64,000 nucleotides of DNA from DATMNI01 sp035570275 (GCA_035570275.1 DATMNI010000093.1:42602-106601); one strand, 5' to 3'. Numbered from the stretch's first letter, positions 1 to 9,181 are shown. Made by a program: numbers and translations. The notes: generated by a model not told the origin, from the sequence alone.

Positions 1-162
1 GCCCGACACGCCGACCTGTCCGCCGCCCGTGGTCAGCGCGAAACTGGCGCCAGTTGTGGGGGAACTAAATGATGGCTGTGCCTTGAGAACACCCGCCGTG
101 ACGAACAGCGCGAGCGCGAAAAAGAGAGAGGTCTTCTTGAATAGAGTGTAAGCGGCGTCCAT
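1..162 (-). CDS. Exported protein, N-terminal part only
   Basis: The first 54 codons of a gene that runs off the left edge. The N-terminus is a clear Sec signal: a short charged stretch with KK at residues 9-10, a hydrophobic core FFALALFVTAGVL and a likely cleavage site after LKA, before QPSF. The ATG at 162 is preceded on the minus strand by GAGGAAAA, a good ribosome-binding site, which fixes the start. The visible mature part is rich in Gly, Ser and Thr and shows no recognisable domain, so the function cannot be given. Confidence 0.6.
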   Translation of the reverse strand, partial: MDAAYTLFKKTSLFFALALFVTAGVLKAQPSFSSPTTGASFALTTGGGQVGVSG

Positions 163-277
163 GATTTTCCTCGGTCATGTTGAATCATACAACATCACCT
201 CGTTGGAAAGCAGATTGAATTCTCTGTTTACAACGACTTAAATTCGGAGACGGACGCGGCTCTCTTAGATCATACGA

Positions 278-2371
278 CTATTTCAGAATTTGGAAAAGGT
301 TGCTGTAATCGTCTGTCCATAAACGTACAATTCTCTGCGTTTTGATCGGCGCCGATTCACCCAATTCCTCCGGCGTAAATCCAGTTGCGGCTGAGGTGAT
401 CAGCACCCACGTGGCGCCGAAAACATCCTGCGTATCGTCATCCTCCGTATCCACCACGCGGGCCGTCTTGCCCGTCGCCTTGGTTTCCCCCCACAACACC
501 GGCTGCAGGTCCAGATACCGGTTGGAAATATGGACTGCCAGAATGCCGTCCTCCCGCAGGTGCCGGAAGTAAAGCACCATGGCTTCTTTTGTCAGCAAAT
601 GTACCGGGATCGAGTCGCTCGAAAACGCGTCCACCGCCAAGACATCGAAATTCTCCGGGGCACCCTCCTGCAGTTCGCGCTCCAGGCTCAAGCGCGCGTC
701 GCCCATGGCCACTTCCAGCTTTGCCTTGCAGTCGGGCAGGAAGAAAAACTCCGTGCGCGCCAGGCCCAGCACCAGCGGATTGATTTCGTAGTAGCGGTAG
801 TAATCCCCCAGGCGGCCGTAGGACGCCACCGTGCCGGTGCCCAGGCCGATCACGCCCACGCGGATGGCTCTGCCGGTCTTCTGCTTGCCGCGTATGGCCA
901 CCCCGATCCCTGTATTCGGACCGTAGTATGTGGTCGGCAGGTCCCTGCGCGCCGGATTCAGATACTCCTCGCCATGGTTGATGGTGCCATGCGTCAGGGT
1001 TCGCGTAGCCTCCATCTCGTCCGGCGTCCCGGTGTCGCGCACCCGCAAACCGCCATAAAAGTTGCGCACCAGCACGCGAGCGCCTCTCACCGTATCCCGG
1101 ATCTGCATGCCCACGAACACCGTCAGCGCCAGGGCCAACACGGCCGAAACCAGCGTCATCGGCAGCCGCCGGAACCAGGCCATTTCCTCGTCTTGCCGGA
1201 GCACCCAGACCACCAGGACCCCGCAGGCCGCCAACCCCAGCGGCATTTCGTAGAGCGCATTGAAGACGTGCGGCGCCACGAAACCCACCAACAACCCGCC
1301 GAGCGCGCCGCCGGCCGACATCATCAGGTAGAAGTGCGTCAGGTAGCGCGGGTCAGGTTTCAGCCGCGCCAACTCGCCGTGGCATACCATGCAGCAGGTG
1401 AACAGGCCCAGCGTGAACAGGACGGTGGTGATGGCCACCGCCGGAACGTGAACCTTGCCCAGCACCGGCAGCCCAACATCCATGTTCTTGTCCAGCGTGT
1501 CGTTCAAGGTGTACGCCATGCTGCCCAACGCTACCAGCAGCAGTTGCAAATAAGGATTGCGCCGGTACCAGCCGCTGCCCTCGAAGCACAGAATAAAGGT
1601 CAACAGATAAATGCTCAGAGGCAGCACCCACAAGAAGGGAATCGCCGCCACGTTCTGCGAAAGGTGATTCGTAATGGCCAGCAGCAGCACCGAGGCCATC
1701 GCCGGCAACAACAGCCAGATAAGATATTGTTTCAGCGGCGGGGCAGGCGCCTGGCCACCGGAATCCGGCATCTGGCATCCGGTATCGGTTTTCTGGGCCC
1801 CCGCTCTTAGCGCCGTCACGCCGCACAACACGACAAACGCCCCATACCCCACCGACCACATTCCCGCCTGCTGGTGCGTGGTGAACGCCGGTTCGAACAG
1901 CACCGGGTAGCTCAGAAGCGCAAACATTGATCCCGCATTCGAAAGCGCGTATAGGCGGTACGGCATCCCGCCCTTGAATCGCCGCGCGTACCAGGCCTGC
2001 AGCAGGGGACCGGTGGTGGAGAGCAGGAAGTAAGGAAGTCCGATGGTGGCCGCCAACAGCCCCAGGATTCGGATGGTGGGGTCCGGGGTGCCAACCGGCT
2101 TCCACGAGGCATTCGGGTACACCGGCAGCACCACCGCGCTGGCCGCCAGCAACGCCGCGTGCACCAGCATCTGCGCTCGCGGTTTCAAATATCGAATGAT
2201 GGCGTGCGAATAGGCATACCCCAGCAGCAGCACAATCTGGAAAAACAGCATGCAGGTGGTCCAAACCGCGGCCGAGCCTCCAAACCACGGCAGGATGATC
2301 TTGGCAATCACCGGCTGCACCTGAAACAGCAGGAATGCGCTGACTAGAATCGTAAAAGCGTAAAGAATCAT
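278..2371 (-). CDS. Fused multi-membrane / spermidine-synthase-like protein (copy 1)
   Basis: A 697-residue membrane protein. The N-terminal two thirds is a run of hydrophobic helices, starting MILYAFTILVSAFLLFQVQP with the family signature PWFGGSAAVWTTCMLFFQ. The C-terminal third is a Rossmann methyltransferase-like domain resembling spermine/spermidine synthase: a SAM-type glycine loop VGVIGLGTGTVASYG near residues 503-517, then YEINP and DAFSSDSIPVHLLT. Known members are called fused MFS/spermidine synthase; their substrate is generally unproven, so polyamine synthesis is inference only. The start at 2371 is preferred to an upstream in-frame GTG at 2410 because the extra 13 residues are polar and come from a CCACCGGCCAC-type tandem repeat. 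A loop near residues 190-210 contains an in-frame tandem repeat. A paralogue lies at 28164-30203. Confidence 0.85.
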   Translation of the reverse strand: MILYAFTILVSAFLLFQVQPVIAKIILPWFGGSAAVWTTCMLFFQIVLLLGYAYSHAIIRYLKPRAQMLVHAALLAASAVVLPVYPNASWKPVGTPDPTIRILGLLAATIGLPYFLLSTTGPLLQAWYARRFKGGMPYRLYALSNAGSMFALLSYPVLFEPAFTTHQQAGMWSVGYGAFVVLCGVTALRAGAQKTDTGCQMPDSGGQAPAPPLKQYLIWLLLPAMASVLLLAITNHLSQNVAAIPFLWVLPLSIYLLTFILCFEGSGWYRRNPYLQLLLVALGSMAYTLNDTLDKNMDVGLPVLGKVHVPAVAITTVLFTLGLFTCCMVCHGELARLKPDPRYLTHFYLMMSAGGALGGLLVGFVAPHVFNALYEMPLGLAACGVLVVWVLRQDEEMAWFRRLPMTLVSAVLALALTVFVGMQIRDTVRGARVLVRNFYGGLRVRDTGTPDEMEATRTLTHGTINHGEEYLNPARRDLPTTYYGPNTGIGVAIRGKQKTGRAIRVGVIGLGTGTVASYGRLGDYYRYYEINPLVLGLARTEFFFLPDCKAKLEVAMGDARLSLERELQEGAPENFDVLAVDAFSSDSIPVHLLTKEAMVLYFRHLREDGILAVHISNRYLDLQPVLWGETKATGKTARVVDTEDDDTQDVFGATWVLITSAATGFTPEELGESAPIKTQRIVRLWTDDYSNLFQILK

Positions 2372-2419
2372 GTTTGTGTTCTTGTCAACCGGCCACCGGC
2401 CACTGACCACCGGCCACCG

Positions 2420-3634
2420 TCACTTATACGCCGCCACTCCTGTAACCCTTTCGCCGATCACCAGCGCATGAATATGGTCGGTGCCTTCGTACGTCTTGAC
2501 GGTCTCCAGGTTGCAAAGGTGACGCATCACCGGATATTCGTCGGTGATTCCGTTGGCCCCCAGCAAGTCCCGGCTCAGCCGCGCGCAGTCCAGCGCGATG
2601 GCCGCATTGTTGCGCTTGAGCATCGAAATGTGCGCCGGCTCAATCTTGCCCTGGTCCTTCAGCCGGCCCGCCTGCATTGCCAGCAGTTGCGCCTTGGTGA
2701 TCTCGGTGATCATCCATGCCAGCTTCTCCTGAACCAGTTGGTGCGAAGCGATCGGCCGGTCGTCAAACTGCTTGCGCAGGATAGCGTATGACCGCGCGGT
2801 CTCGTAGCAGTCCATCGCCGCCCCGATCACGCCCCAGCCGATGCCGTACCGCGCCTGCGACAAACACGCCAGCGGCCCCTTCAGTCCCCTGGCGCCGGGC
2901 AGCCGGCTGCTTTCCGGAACGCGGCAATCCGAGAGCGCCAGGCTGGACGTCACCGACGCCCGCATCGACCATTTGCCGTGGATATCCGACGACGTGAACC
3001 CCGGCGTGCCGCGTTCCACCAGGAACCCCACGATGGCGCCAGCGTGTCGATCGGAGCCGCTGCCGCCGTGTCCATCAGACCCGCCTTCCTTGGTCCGCGC
3101 CCAAACCACGGCGACATCGGCCATGGTGCCATTGGTGATCCATGTCTTTTCGCCGTTCAGTACCCACGTATCGCCGTCGCGGACCGCGTTAGTCCGCATG
3201 CCCGCGGGGTTCGACCCGAAATCCGGCTCCGTCAAACCGAAGCAACCCACCGCCTGCCCGCTCTGCAGCCGCGGCAGCCATTTCTGCTTCTGTTCGTCGG
3301 AGCCGAAACTGTGGATCGGGTACATCACCAGCGCCCCCTGCACGGAGACGAAGCTGCGGACGCCGGAATCCACCCGTTCCAGTTCCTGCATGATGAGCCC
3401 GTACTCCACGTTGCTCATGCCCGCGCAGCCGTACCCTTCCAGGTTGGCGCCGAAGAACCCCAATTCCGCCATTTCCGGAATCAACTCGGCCGGAAACCGC
3501 GCGTCGCGATAGCAATCGCGAATCAAGGGCAGAATCCGTTCGTCGGCAAACCGCCGCGCCGTCTGCCGTACCATCAACTCCTGTTCACTGAACAGGGAGT
3601 CGACACAGAAGTAGTCCACGCCTCGGAAGCTCAT
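2420..3634 (-). CDS. Acyl-CoA dehydrogenase, glutaryl-CoA dehydrogenase type
   Basis: A 404-residue FAD-dependent acyl-CoA dehydrogenase. Domain order is the usual N-terminal helical domain, middle beta domain (FGLTEPDFGSNPAGM, WITNG) and C-terminal helical domain. The late segment YEGTDHIHALVIGE places the probable catalytic glutamate near residue 383, as in glutaryl-CoA dehydrogenases, and RSYAILRKQFDDRPI is the FAD/dimer motif. The likely reaction is oxidative decarboxylation of glutaryl-CoA to crotonyl-CoA in lysine/tryptophan breakdown; the substrate is inferred. A Gly/Ser/His-rich loop (GGSDGHGGSGSDRHAG) near residue 200 looks like a lineage-specific insertion. The start at 3634 is chosen over 3667 because GGGGGAAA lies just upstream. 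Confidence 0.85.
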   Translation of the reverse strand: MSFRGVDYFCVDSLFSEQELMVRQTARRFADERILPLIRDCYRDARFPAELIPEMAELGFFGANLEGYGCAGMSNVEYGLIMQELERVDSGVRSFVSVQGALVMYPIHSFGSDEQKQKWLPRLQSGQAVGCFGLTEPDFGSNPAGMRTNAVRDGDTWVLNGEKTWITNGTMADVAVVWARTKEGGSDGHGGSGSDRHAGAIVGFLVERGTPGFTSSDIHGKWSMRASVTSSLALSDCRVPESSRLPGARGLKGPLACLSQARYGIGWGVIGAAMDCYETARSYAILRKQFDDRPIASHQLVQEKLAWMITEITKAQLLAMQAGRLKDQGKIEPAHISMLKRNNAAIALDCARLSRDLLGANGITDEYPVMRHLCNLETVKTYEGTDHIHALVIGERVTGVAAYK

Positions 3635-3688
3635 GTTGGAATTTCTTTCCCCCTTATTTGAACACATACATCGAGGTATCCTGGGATC

Positions 3689-4297
3689 ATGCAGGTGGTA
3701 TTCCCCGATATCGAAACGCGTGCCAGGGTGGACAACGAAGCCGGGTGTCCCATGGATGACGACGAGTTTTTCGAGTTTTGTGCCAGGAATCGGAAACTGC
3801 GGGTCGAACGGGACGCCAACGGAGAAATCATCATCATGCCCCCTGCCGGCTTTGAGACGAGTTGTCGCAACAACGATTTGTCCGCCCAGCTTTACATTTG
3901 GTCGAAGCGAGACGGGCGAGGACTCGCTGCTGATTCCAACTCGGAGTACTTGTTACCGAACGGCGCGGCCCGTTCGCCCGACGCTTCTTGGGTGCTGAAG
4001 ACTCGGATCGGCCAGTTCACCAAGGAAGAGAAGAAGCGGTTCATTCACATCTGTCCCGACTTTGTGGTGGAATTGACGTCGCCTTCCGATCGGCTCCCAA
4101 ACGTCAAGGCGAAGATGCCGGAGTGGATCGAAAACGGAGCCGCCCTAGGTTGGTTGATCGACCCGGACAGAAGAACCGTCTACATCTACCGCCCCGGCCA
4201 GGACGCCGAGGAGTTGGTGGGTGTCGATCACGTCTCGGGCGAAGGACCTGTGGAGGGCTTTCGGCTGGAACTGGGCGACATCTGGCAAGGAGTGTAG
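3689..4297 (+). CDS. Uma2-family endonuclease-fold protein
   Basis: A 202-residue protein of the Uma2 (DUF820) family, which has the PD-(D/E)XK nuclease fold. Visible core motifs are SPDASWV (D98), PDFVVELTSPSD (D124, E128) and a lysine pair at K140/K142 within VKAKMPEWIENG, followed by GWLIDP. The family is very abundant in cyanobacteria, Chloroflexi and Acidobacteria; its cellular role and targets are largely unknown. The gene is divergent from the acyl-CoA dehydrogenase and 55 bp from it. Its last 15 codons recur almost unchanged at 4524-4571, evidence that a second copy once lay downstream. Confidence 0.8.
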   Translation: MQVVFPDIETRARVDNEAGCPMDDDEFFEFCARNRKLRVERDANGEIIIMPPAGFETSCRNNDLSAQLYIWSKRDGRGLAADSNSEYLLPNGAARSPDASWVLKTRIGQFTKEEKKRFIHICPDFVVELTSPSDRLPNVKAKMPEWIENGAALGWLIDPDRRTVYIYRPGQDAEELVGVDHVSGEGPVEGFRLELGDIWQGV

Positions 4298-4368
4298 CGC
4301 CCGGCCCGCGCGCCCGGAGCATCGCGCAACGAATTCTGGGCATTCTGCGCCGGGGATCGGAGACGACG

Positions 4369-4449
4369 GTGGGACAGACCATCGTCTTTTGTGGTCTGTC
4401 GGGCCTGGGGTCGAGCGACAGACGACACAAAAACGATCGTCTGTCCCAC
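4369..4449. repeat. Imperfect 81-bp palindrome (stem-loop element)
   Basis: The two ends are near-perfect inverted copies: GTGGGACAGAC at the left and GTCTGTCCCAC at the right, followed inward by related ATCGTCTTTTGTG and CACAAAAACGAT arms. The middle carries a second inverted pair, GGTCTGTC and GACAGAC. It sits between the Uma2 gene and a fragment of a second Uma2 copy. It resembles a REP- or MITE-type element; I found no second copy in the window. Confidence 0.6.
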
Positions 4450-4489
4450 TGTGTTATCGTCATCATCCCTCTAGCCGGCAAAGATGGCC

Positions 4490-4571
4490 GAGGCCGAACC
4501 TTCGGCGTCCACACTGTCCGCCGGTCGAGGGCTTTCGGCTGGAACTGGCCGATATCTGGGAAGGACTGTAG
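4490..4571 (+). pseudogene. 3' remnant of a second Uma2 gene
   Basis: Positions 4524-4571 encode VEGFRLELADIWEGL and a stop, versus VEGFRLELGDIWQGV and a stop at the end of the intact Uma2 gene. Similarity continues for a few bases past both stop codons. No complete Uma2 core precedes it, so only the tail survives. The simplest reading is a tandem duplication followed by deletion, with the palindrome at 4369-4449 now in between. Confidence 0.55.
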
Positions 4572-4575
4572 CCCG

Positions 4576-4998
4576 TTACCGCGCCGCCCGGGCAGACGTC
4601 GCCACATATGCATCCGCCATCGCAGCCGTGTCGCTCAGGTCTACGAACCTGGCGATCTTCCCATCCCGGATCGTAAAGAAATGTCCGATCGGCACATCGA
4701 ACTTCTTCCCGGTCGCCTTGACCGTCGCCGAATATCGGCCCAAAGTCGCCACCACGTCCCCCTGCGCGACGAATGTTTCCGTGGTCAGCTTCATGTCCTG
4801 CTGAGTTTCGGCCAGGGCCTGGAAGAATCTGAGGACCTCCGCTCCACCCTTCCTCCGGCCGGAAAACGGAACGATCGCCGGACCTTCCAAAGCCCAATCG
4901 ACATCGCCGGTCAGGCTGTTCATGATGGTCTGAATATCCCCGTTGGCGAATGCCCTGTAGACGTTCTGAATCAAAGCGGTGTTTTGTTGTTCGTTCAT
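4576..4998 (-). CDS. NTF2-like / SnoaL-type small protein
   Basis: A 140-residue protein with the usual layout of a SnoaL-like NTF2-fold domain: an N-terminal helix (IQNVYRAFANGDIQTIMNSLT), a DVDW strand, FSGRRKGGAEVLRFF, and later strands VVATLGRYSATVKATGKKF and FFTIRDGKIARFVDLSDT. Members are small enzymes or ligand-binding proteins and the substrate cannot be told. The start MNEQQNTALIQ at 4998 is chosen because the upstream in-frame extension to 5130 is translated from a short tandem repeat and overlaps the neighbouring gene. A CTGGAG site lies 11 bases upstream. The TAA stop sits just after the Uma2 remnant, to which the gene is convergent. Confidence 0.7.
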   Translation of the reverse strand: MNEQQNTALIQNVYRAFANGDIQTIMNSLTGDVDWALEGPAIVPFSGRRKGGAEVLRFFQALAETQQDMKLTTETFVAQGDVVATLGRYSATVKATGKKFDVPIGHFFTIRDGKIARFVDLSDTAAMADAYVATSARAAR

Positions 4999-5012
4999 CG
5001 TGTTGGTACTCC

Positions 5013-5060
5013 AGGAATTGATTACTCGGGACTTGATTACCCGGGACTTGATACAGGGAT
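5013..5060. repeat. Short tandem repeat, TTGATTACYCGGGAC-like
   Basis: Two near-identical 15-base units (TTGATTACTCGGGAC, TTGATTACCCGGGAC) followed by two shorter TTGATAC units, between divergent genes. It fits the window-wide tendency for 10-20 base tandem repeats. No regulatory role is evident. Confidence 0.6.
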
Positions 5061-5081
5061 TGATACGGAACCCGGCGAAAT

Positions 5082-6065
5082 TTGGATGGCGCCAGACCGT
5101 GCGCGATACTACACTCAGTGCCGCCTTCACGCGTCTACGCCTACGTGCTGTCGCTGCCGGAGCGCGTCATCCGCTCCCTCGGCGCACTGTCGGGCGGCCT
5201 GCTTCGCGAAATCGGCAACATGGCCCTGCCGGCCAGCATCCGCCGCACTACTCTGTACCGCACCATGGTCGACGTGGCCTTGCGGTTTCTGATCGAGGAG
5301 GTCGGCCAGGTGGAAGGCATTTACCCCAATGCGGGACGGCTCGCCGAACACTTCCTCCTCCAACGCACCGCCAGCCACGGCATCGAACTCCTGGGTATCC
5401 TCGCCTTCCACGCATCGCCCATCTGGGTTCTGGCAGCGCTCGCCGATGCCACCGGTGGCGGTCGCAAACTGATTCACGAAATCTCGCAGGCGCTTCAGGA
5501 AGAAGGACTCCTGGAGCGCGAAGTTCATTTCGAAACCATGGAGCAGATCCTCGACGGCCTGGAAAAGACCACAGGGCACCTCGCCGGCACACTCAATCTC
5601 CCGCCCGTGGATATTCCCGGACTCCGCCGGGAATGGTTGCAGTTGAAAGACGAGATGCGGACGATCCCTCCCAAGAACGTCCCGGCCATCGACCGCATCC
5701 AGAAGGTCTGGGATGAGTTGCGGCGTTCCGCGGCCCAGCAGAACCGCTCGGTCTTCGTGGTGTCGTCCCTGATGGCCGTATCTACGGTGGCCCATGTGCC
5801 GGCCAACCTGCTCTGGCTTTCGCGCGCCGCCCGCTCGGCCGCCAGACGGACGGGCAAAGTCCTCGGCGAAACCATCCTCGACCACTATTCCGACGCTCTG
5901 GCCGAAATCGCCCGCACCGGCTTCATCCCCTACTTTGCCCGCGAATTCCGCCCGTATCTCCACGCCGCGGCCGCCCAGTTCGCCCCGGCTCACGAATCGT
6001 TAACCGAGCGCCTGCTGCGAGGGCGGGCGGCGCCGCCTGATTCCCGCTTGCCACCTCCGGAGTGA
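5082..6065 (+). CDS. Conserved-looking helical protein of unknown function
   Basis: I do not recognise the family. The product is 327 residues, largely helical and amphipathic, with no signal peptide and no convincing transmembrane segment apart from a weakly hydrophobic stretch SVFVVSSLMAVSTVAHVPANLLWL near residues 225-248. It is rich in Arg, Leu and Ala (LPERVIRSLGALSGGLLREIGNMALP) and ends in a Pro-rich tail. Coding bias is strong. The start is uncertain: the ATG at 5082 is in frame, but a GTG at 5118 (VPPSRVYAYVLSLPER) gives a more typical N-terminus. Neither has a clear ribosome-binding site. Confidence 0.6.
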   Translation: MDGARPCAILHSVPPSRVYAYVLSLPERVIRSLGALSGGLLREIGNMALPASIRRTTLYRTMVDVALRFLIEEVGQVEGIYPNAGRLAEHFLLQRTASHGIELLGILAFHASPIWVLAALADATGGGRKLIHEISQALQEEGLLEREVHFETMEQILDGLEKTTGHLAGTLNLPPVDIPGLRREWLQLKDEMRTIPPKNVPAIDRIQKVWDELRRSAAQQNRSVFVVSSLMAVSTVAHVPANLLWLSRAARSAARRTGKVLGETILDHYSDALAEIARTGFIPYFAREFRPYLHAAAAQFAPAHESLTERLLRGRAAPPDSRLPPPE

Positions 6066-6071
6066 GCGGCG

Positions 6072-8837
6072 TTACTCTTCGCGCAGCGCTTCCAGCGGCG
6101 AAATCAAGCTGGCTCGAAGCGCTGGAATCAACGACGCGGCCAATGCGGATAGTCCCAGCGTCACCACGGCCGCCAGCGTCACTGCGGGGTTGTATGGATT
6201 CATGCCGTAAAGCTGATTGCCCAGGAATCGGCCGGCGGCAAACGTCAACGGCAACCCAATGAATAGTCCACAGAGAATCAGCCCGAATGCGCCTCGTAGC
6301 ACCAGCCGGATAACGTCGCCCCGGTTAGCGCCCAGCGCCATACGCACGCCGATCTCGCTGACGCGGCGTCCGGCATTATAAGCAGTAACTCCATACAGCC
6401 CAATCGAAGCTAAGACCAGCGAAAGAACTCCGAAGAACGAAGTGAGGCGTGCGATGAGCCGTTGCTGGGTGAACGGCTCGGCTACCTGCTCTCTCAAAGG
6501 GCGAATCGAAATGAGCGGCAGATTGGGATCCACGGAAGCCATCGCCTGGCGGATGGCCGGAATGGACAGGCTAGCCCCCGGCCTGGTCACAATGACAATA
6601 TCGTGCAGGAAAAGCGATCCAAGATTTTTCTGCGTGTATTCGGCTTGGGCTTCGGGCAAAAAGAAAAACGGGTCACTCGGCCGATCGAGATTGTGTGTCA
6701 AATAGCGCGCATCTTTTGCCACGCCGATGACCTCGAATTCACGGCTGGCTTCCGGCCTCCGGCCGAAATGTTTGCCGATCGGATCTTCGTTTCTGAAAAA
6801 CCTGCGCGCGAATGCCTCATTAATGACTGCCACACTTCGCGACGCCGCCGTATCCTGCCCGGAGATACCGCGCCCGTTAACGATAGGGGTCCCGATGACG
6901 TCAAAGTACCCTTCTGTAACTCGATCCCACGCCGCGAAGTTCTCATCCCTGGGCCCTGGCGCGGGATGGCCATCCACCCAGACGCCAGCGCCCCACCCGC
7001 CGCCGCTTAGCGGTGCATATAGGCAGAGAGCCACGGACGATACGCCGGGAATGCCCGCAATGGAATCGTGGATACTCCTGTATAGTGGCGAGAGTTGCGG
7101 TGACCGGTAACCGGCAACCCTTGGATTCATGGAGGCCACGAGGCGCCGGTCCTGTTCGAATCCGAAATTTTGATTCTCAAGGCTCTGCAAAGCGGCCGTG
7201 AGCAGCCCTGCCGCTGACAGCAAAACAAGCGAGAGCGCAGCCTGAAACACCACGAGCGTCTTCCTGGGGAGCGATCCGGTCCGGGCGGTCGAGCGACTGG
7301 CTCCGCGAAGCGCTTCGATCGGATCTACGCGTGTCGCCATCCATGCGGGAGCGATGCCGAAGGCAATTCCCGTGGTCAGCGAAATGGCAAAGGCGAACAG
7401 CAGCACCGGCACGGAAGGCGACGCGCCGATGGGCACGCCAGCCAAGCCGGCAGATGCGGGAAATGCGAAATGCAGAATCAGGCGGGTACCCGCGAATGCG
7501 ATGGCCAGACCGGCCGCGCCGCCAAACAATGAGAGCAGGATGCTTTCGATGAGATGCTCCCCCACAACGCGCGACGCCCGCGCCCCCAGCGCCATGCTCA
7601 ACGATGTCTGCCGCCGCCGCTCCATGCCGCGCACCAGCATCAGATTGGCCACGTTGGCGCAGACGATCAGCAGCACAAACGCCGTAACCGTCATCAGGAT
7701 CTGCAGCCAGTGCTGGTATTGTTCGCGCATGCTGGTGACACCGGCGCCTCCGGGACTCAGGAACAGGGTTTGCTCAGGAAATTTCGCGCGATCGTTGGCG
7801 CTCATCTCACCCCAGTGCGAGCGCAGCCACTGCTTGAGCTCGACCCGCATTTCGGCCTCGATAGATGCGGGCGCCGCACCTGGCTGGATGCGGCCGATCA
7901 AGTCCAACCAGTGGGTGTCGTACTTGTTGAGATCGGCATCGCTCTCGACGAACGGTTCGGTGTTCAGCGGCAGAAAGAAATCGGGTGGAGTGCTGCGCAG
8001 AGTGTCGCCGAAGAAACCCGGCGGAGTGATTCCCACCACGGTAAACGGCTTGTCATTCAGATTGAAGACGCCGCCGATTACGGACGGGTCGGCTCCATAC
8101 TTTTGCTGCCATAAGCGATAGCTCATCACTGCCACCGGCGGAGCGCCGGACTGATCGTCTTTAGCCGTAAACGCGCGTCCGGCGTACGCTGTTATGCCGA
8201 ACATGGTGAAGTAATTGCCAGAGACGAACTCGCCTGGATAGCTTTGGGCTGCCTCTGAGCTGCCCGAGCGCCGCACACCAAACAGATGTTCAATCGACGG
8301 CACGGCCGCTAATTCTGAAAAGCCTTTGGTGTTGTCTCTTAAGTATTTGTACAAATCGTACGAGACAAGGGAGAACTCCTTATCTTGGCTGTACCCGGCC
8401 GTGTAGCAGCAATGGGTTTCTCTTCCCAGGCGGTACAGTTCGCCGGGATTCGCAACCGGCAGCGACTTCAGCAGAACGGCATGCACCAAAGTGAAAATCG
8501 AAGTGGTGGCGCCAATGCCCAGCGCCAGCGTCAACACCGTGGCAATGGTGAACGCCGGTGCCATTCGCAAGCGGCGCAGCGCGTGGCGCGTATCTTGTAT
8601 CAGCGTTTCCAGAAACGGTAGTCCTCGTTGGTCTCGATAGCTTTCCTTCATGGCTTCCACCCCTCCGAACTTCAGTACGGCCTGACGCCGGGCTTCGACC
8701 GGCGATAAACCGGCCCGAGCATTCTCGGCAGTTTGAAGAGCGAGATGTTCTTCGATTTCCGCCCGCAATCGCTCTTCGTCTTGCCGCGTGGTCGCCCAGG
8801 AACTCAGGCGCCTCAGGAATCGCCTAAGTGTTCTCAT
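6072..8837 (-). CDS. ADOP-type ABC transporter permease (pair 1)
   Basis: A 921-residue permease of the acidobacterial duplicated orphaned permease type. Residues 1-75 form the soluble prefix domain typical of PadR-linked members (EERLRAEIEEHLALQTAENARAG). The first membrane helix is at about 95-117 (FTIATVLTLALGIGATTSIF), followed by a MacB-like periplasmic domain, a three-helix FtsX block (VTAFVLLIVCANVANLMLVRGMERRR), a second periplasmic domain and a second FtsX block ending SPLEALREE. There is no ATPase nearby, as usual for these orphans; the transported substrate is unknown. ATG at 8837 overlaps the TGA of the upstream padR gene (ATGA), so the two are probably translationally coupled. 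Confidence 0.9.
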   Translation of the reverse strand: MRTLRRFLRRLSSWATTRQDEERLRAEIEEHLALQTAENARAGLSPVEARRQAVLKFGGVEAMKESYRDQRGLPFLETLIQDTRHALRRLRMAPAFTIATVLTLALGIGATTSIFTLVHAVLLKSLPVANPGELYRLGRETHCCYTAGYSQDKEFSLVSYDLYKYLRDNTKGFSELAAVPSIEHLFGVRRSGSSEAAQSYPGEFVSGNYFTMFGITAYAGRAFTAKDDQSGAPPVAVMSYRLWQQKYGADPSVIGGVFNLNDKPFTVVGITPPGFFGDTLRSTPPDFFLPLNTEPFVESDADLNKYDTHWLDLIGRIQPGAAPASIEAEMRVELKQWLRSHWGEMSANDRAKFPEQTLFLSPGGAGVTSMREQYQHWLQILMTVTAFVLLIVCANVANLMLVRGMERRRQTSLSMALGARASRVVGEHLIESILLSLFGGAAGLAIAFAGTRLILHFAFPASAGLAGVPIGASPSVPVLLFAFAISLTTGIAFGIAPAWMATRVDPIEALRGASRSTARTGSLPRKTLVVFQAALSLVLLSAAGLLTAALQSLENQNFGFEQDRRLVASMNPRVAGYRSPQLSPLYRSIHDSIAGIPGVSSVALCLYAPLSGGGWGAGVWVDGHPAPGPRDENFAAWDRVTEGYFDVIGTPIVNGRGISGQDTAASRSVAVINEAFARRFFRNEDPIGKHFGRRPEASREFEVIGVAKDARYLTHNLDRPSDPFFFLPEAQAEYTQKNLGSLFLHDIVIVTRPGASLSIPAIRQAMASVDPNLPLISIRPLREQVAEPFTQQRLIARLTSFFGVLSLVLASIGLYGVTAYNAGRRVSEIGVRMALGANRGDVIRLVLRGAFGLILCGLFIGLPLTFAAGRFLGNQLYGMNPYNPAVTLAAVVTLGLSALAASLIPALRASLISPLEALREE

Positions 8838-9181
8838 TTCAGATCTTCTGCTTTCACCGCAAAGAATCGCCCGATGATGGCCGCCGTCTGTTCCCAACCT
8901 CGGGTCTCGGCTTGCAATTGTTTACGTCCGTCGCGTGTCAGTCGATAGAAGCGCGCCTTGCGGTTATGCGCGGAGGCGCCCCATTCGGAAGCGATAGAAC
9001 CCTCCTGCTCCAGCTTCAGCAGGACGGGATATAGTGTGCCTTGATTGACGGTGAGAAGCTCCCCACTGATTTGCTCGATACGCCTGGCGATACCATAGCC
9101 GTGAAGCGGTCCGAGCACGTCCAGCGTTTTCAGCACCATCAACGCCAGCGTGCCCTGCAGGACATCCGTTTTTTCCTTCAT
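8834..9181 (-). CDS. PadR-family transcriptional regulator (pair 1)
   Basis: A 115-residue regulator with a winged-helix PadR domain: QGTLALMVLKTLDVLGPLHG, YGIARRIEQISGELLTVNQG, TLYPVLLKLEQEG and FYRLTRDGRKQLQAE, ending with the short helix of subfamily-2 members. It precedes and overlaps the permease gene by four bases and presumably controls it. The start at 9181 is chosen from the conserved MKEKTDVLQGTL beginning; a longer in-frame extension to 9397 has no family features. An imperfect dyad, ATGTGGCTTAT at 9180-9190 and GTATGCCACGT at 9209-9219, lies at the start and could be an autoregulatory site (inference). Confidence 0.85.
   Translation of the reverse strand: MKEKTDVLQGTLALMVLKTLDVLGPLHGYGIARRIEQISGELLTVNQGTLYPVLLKLEQEGSIASEWGASAHNRKARFYRLTRDGRKQLQAETRGWEQTAAIIGRFFAVKAEDLK

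Noticed and set aside
530..1810. A 426-codon plus-strand frame over fused protein 1
   Set aside because: Gln/His/Arg-rich shadow of the real minus-strand membrane protein.
7145..7165. A tRNA T-arm (TTCGAATCC)
   Set aside because: It lies inside the permease gene and no acceptor or anticodon stems can be drawn around it.
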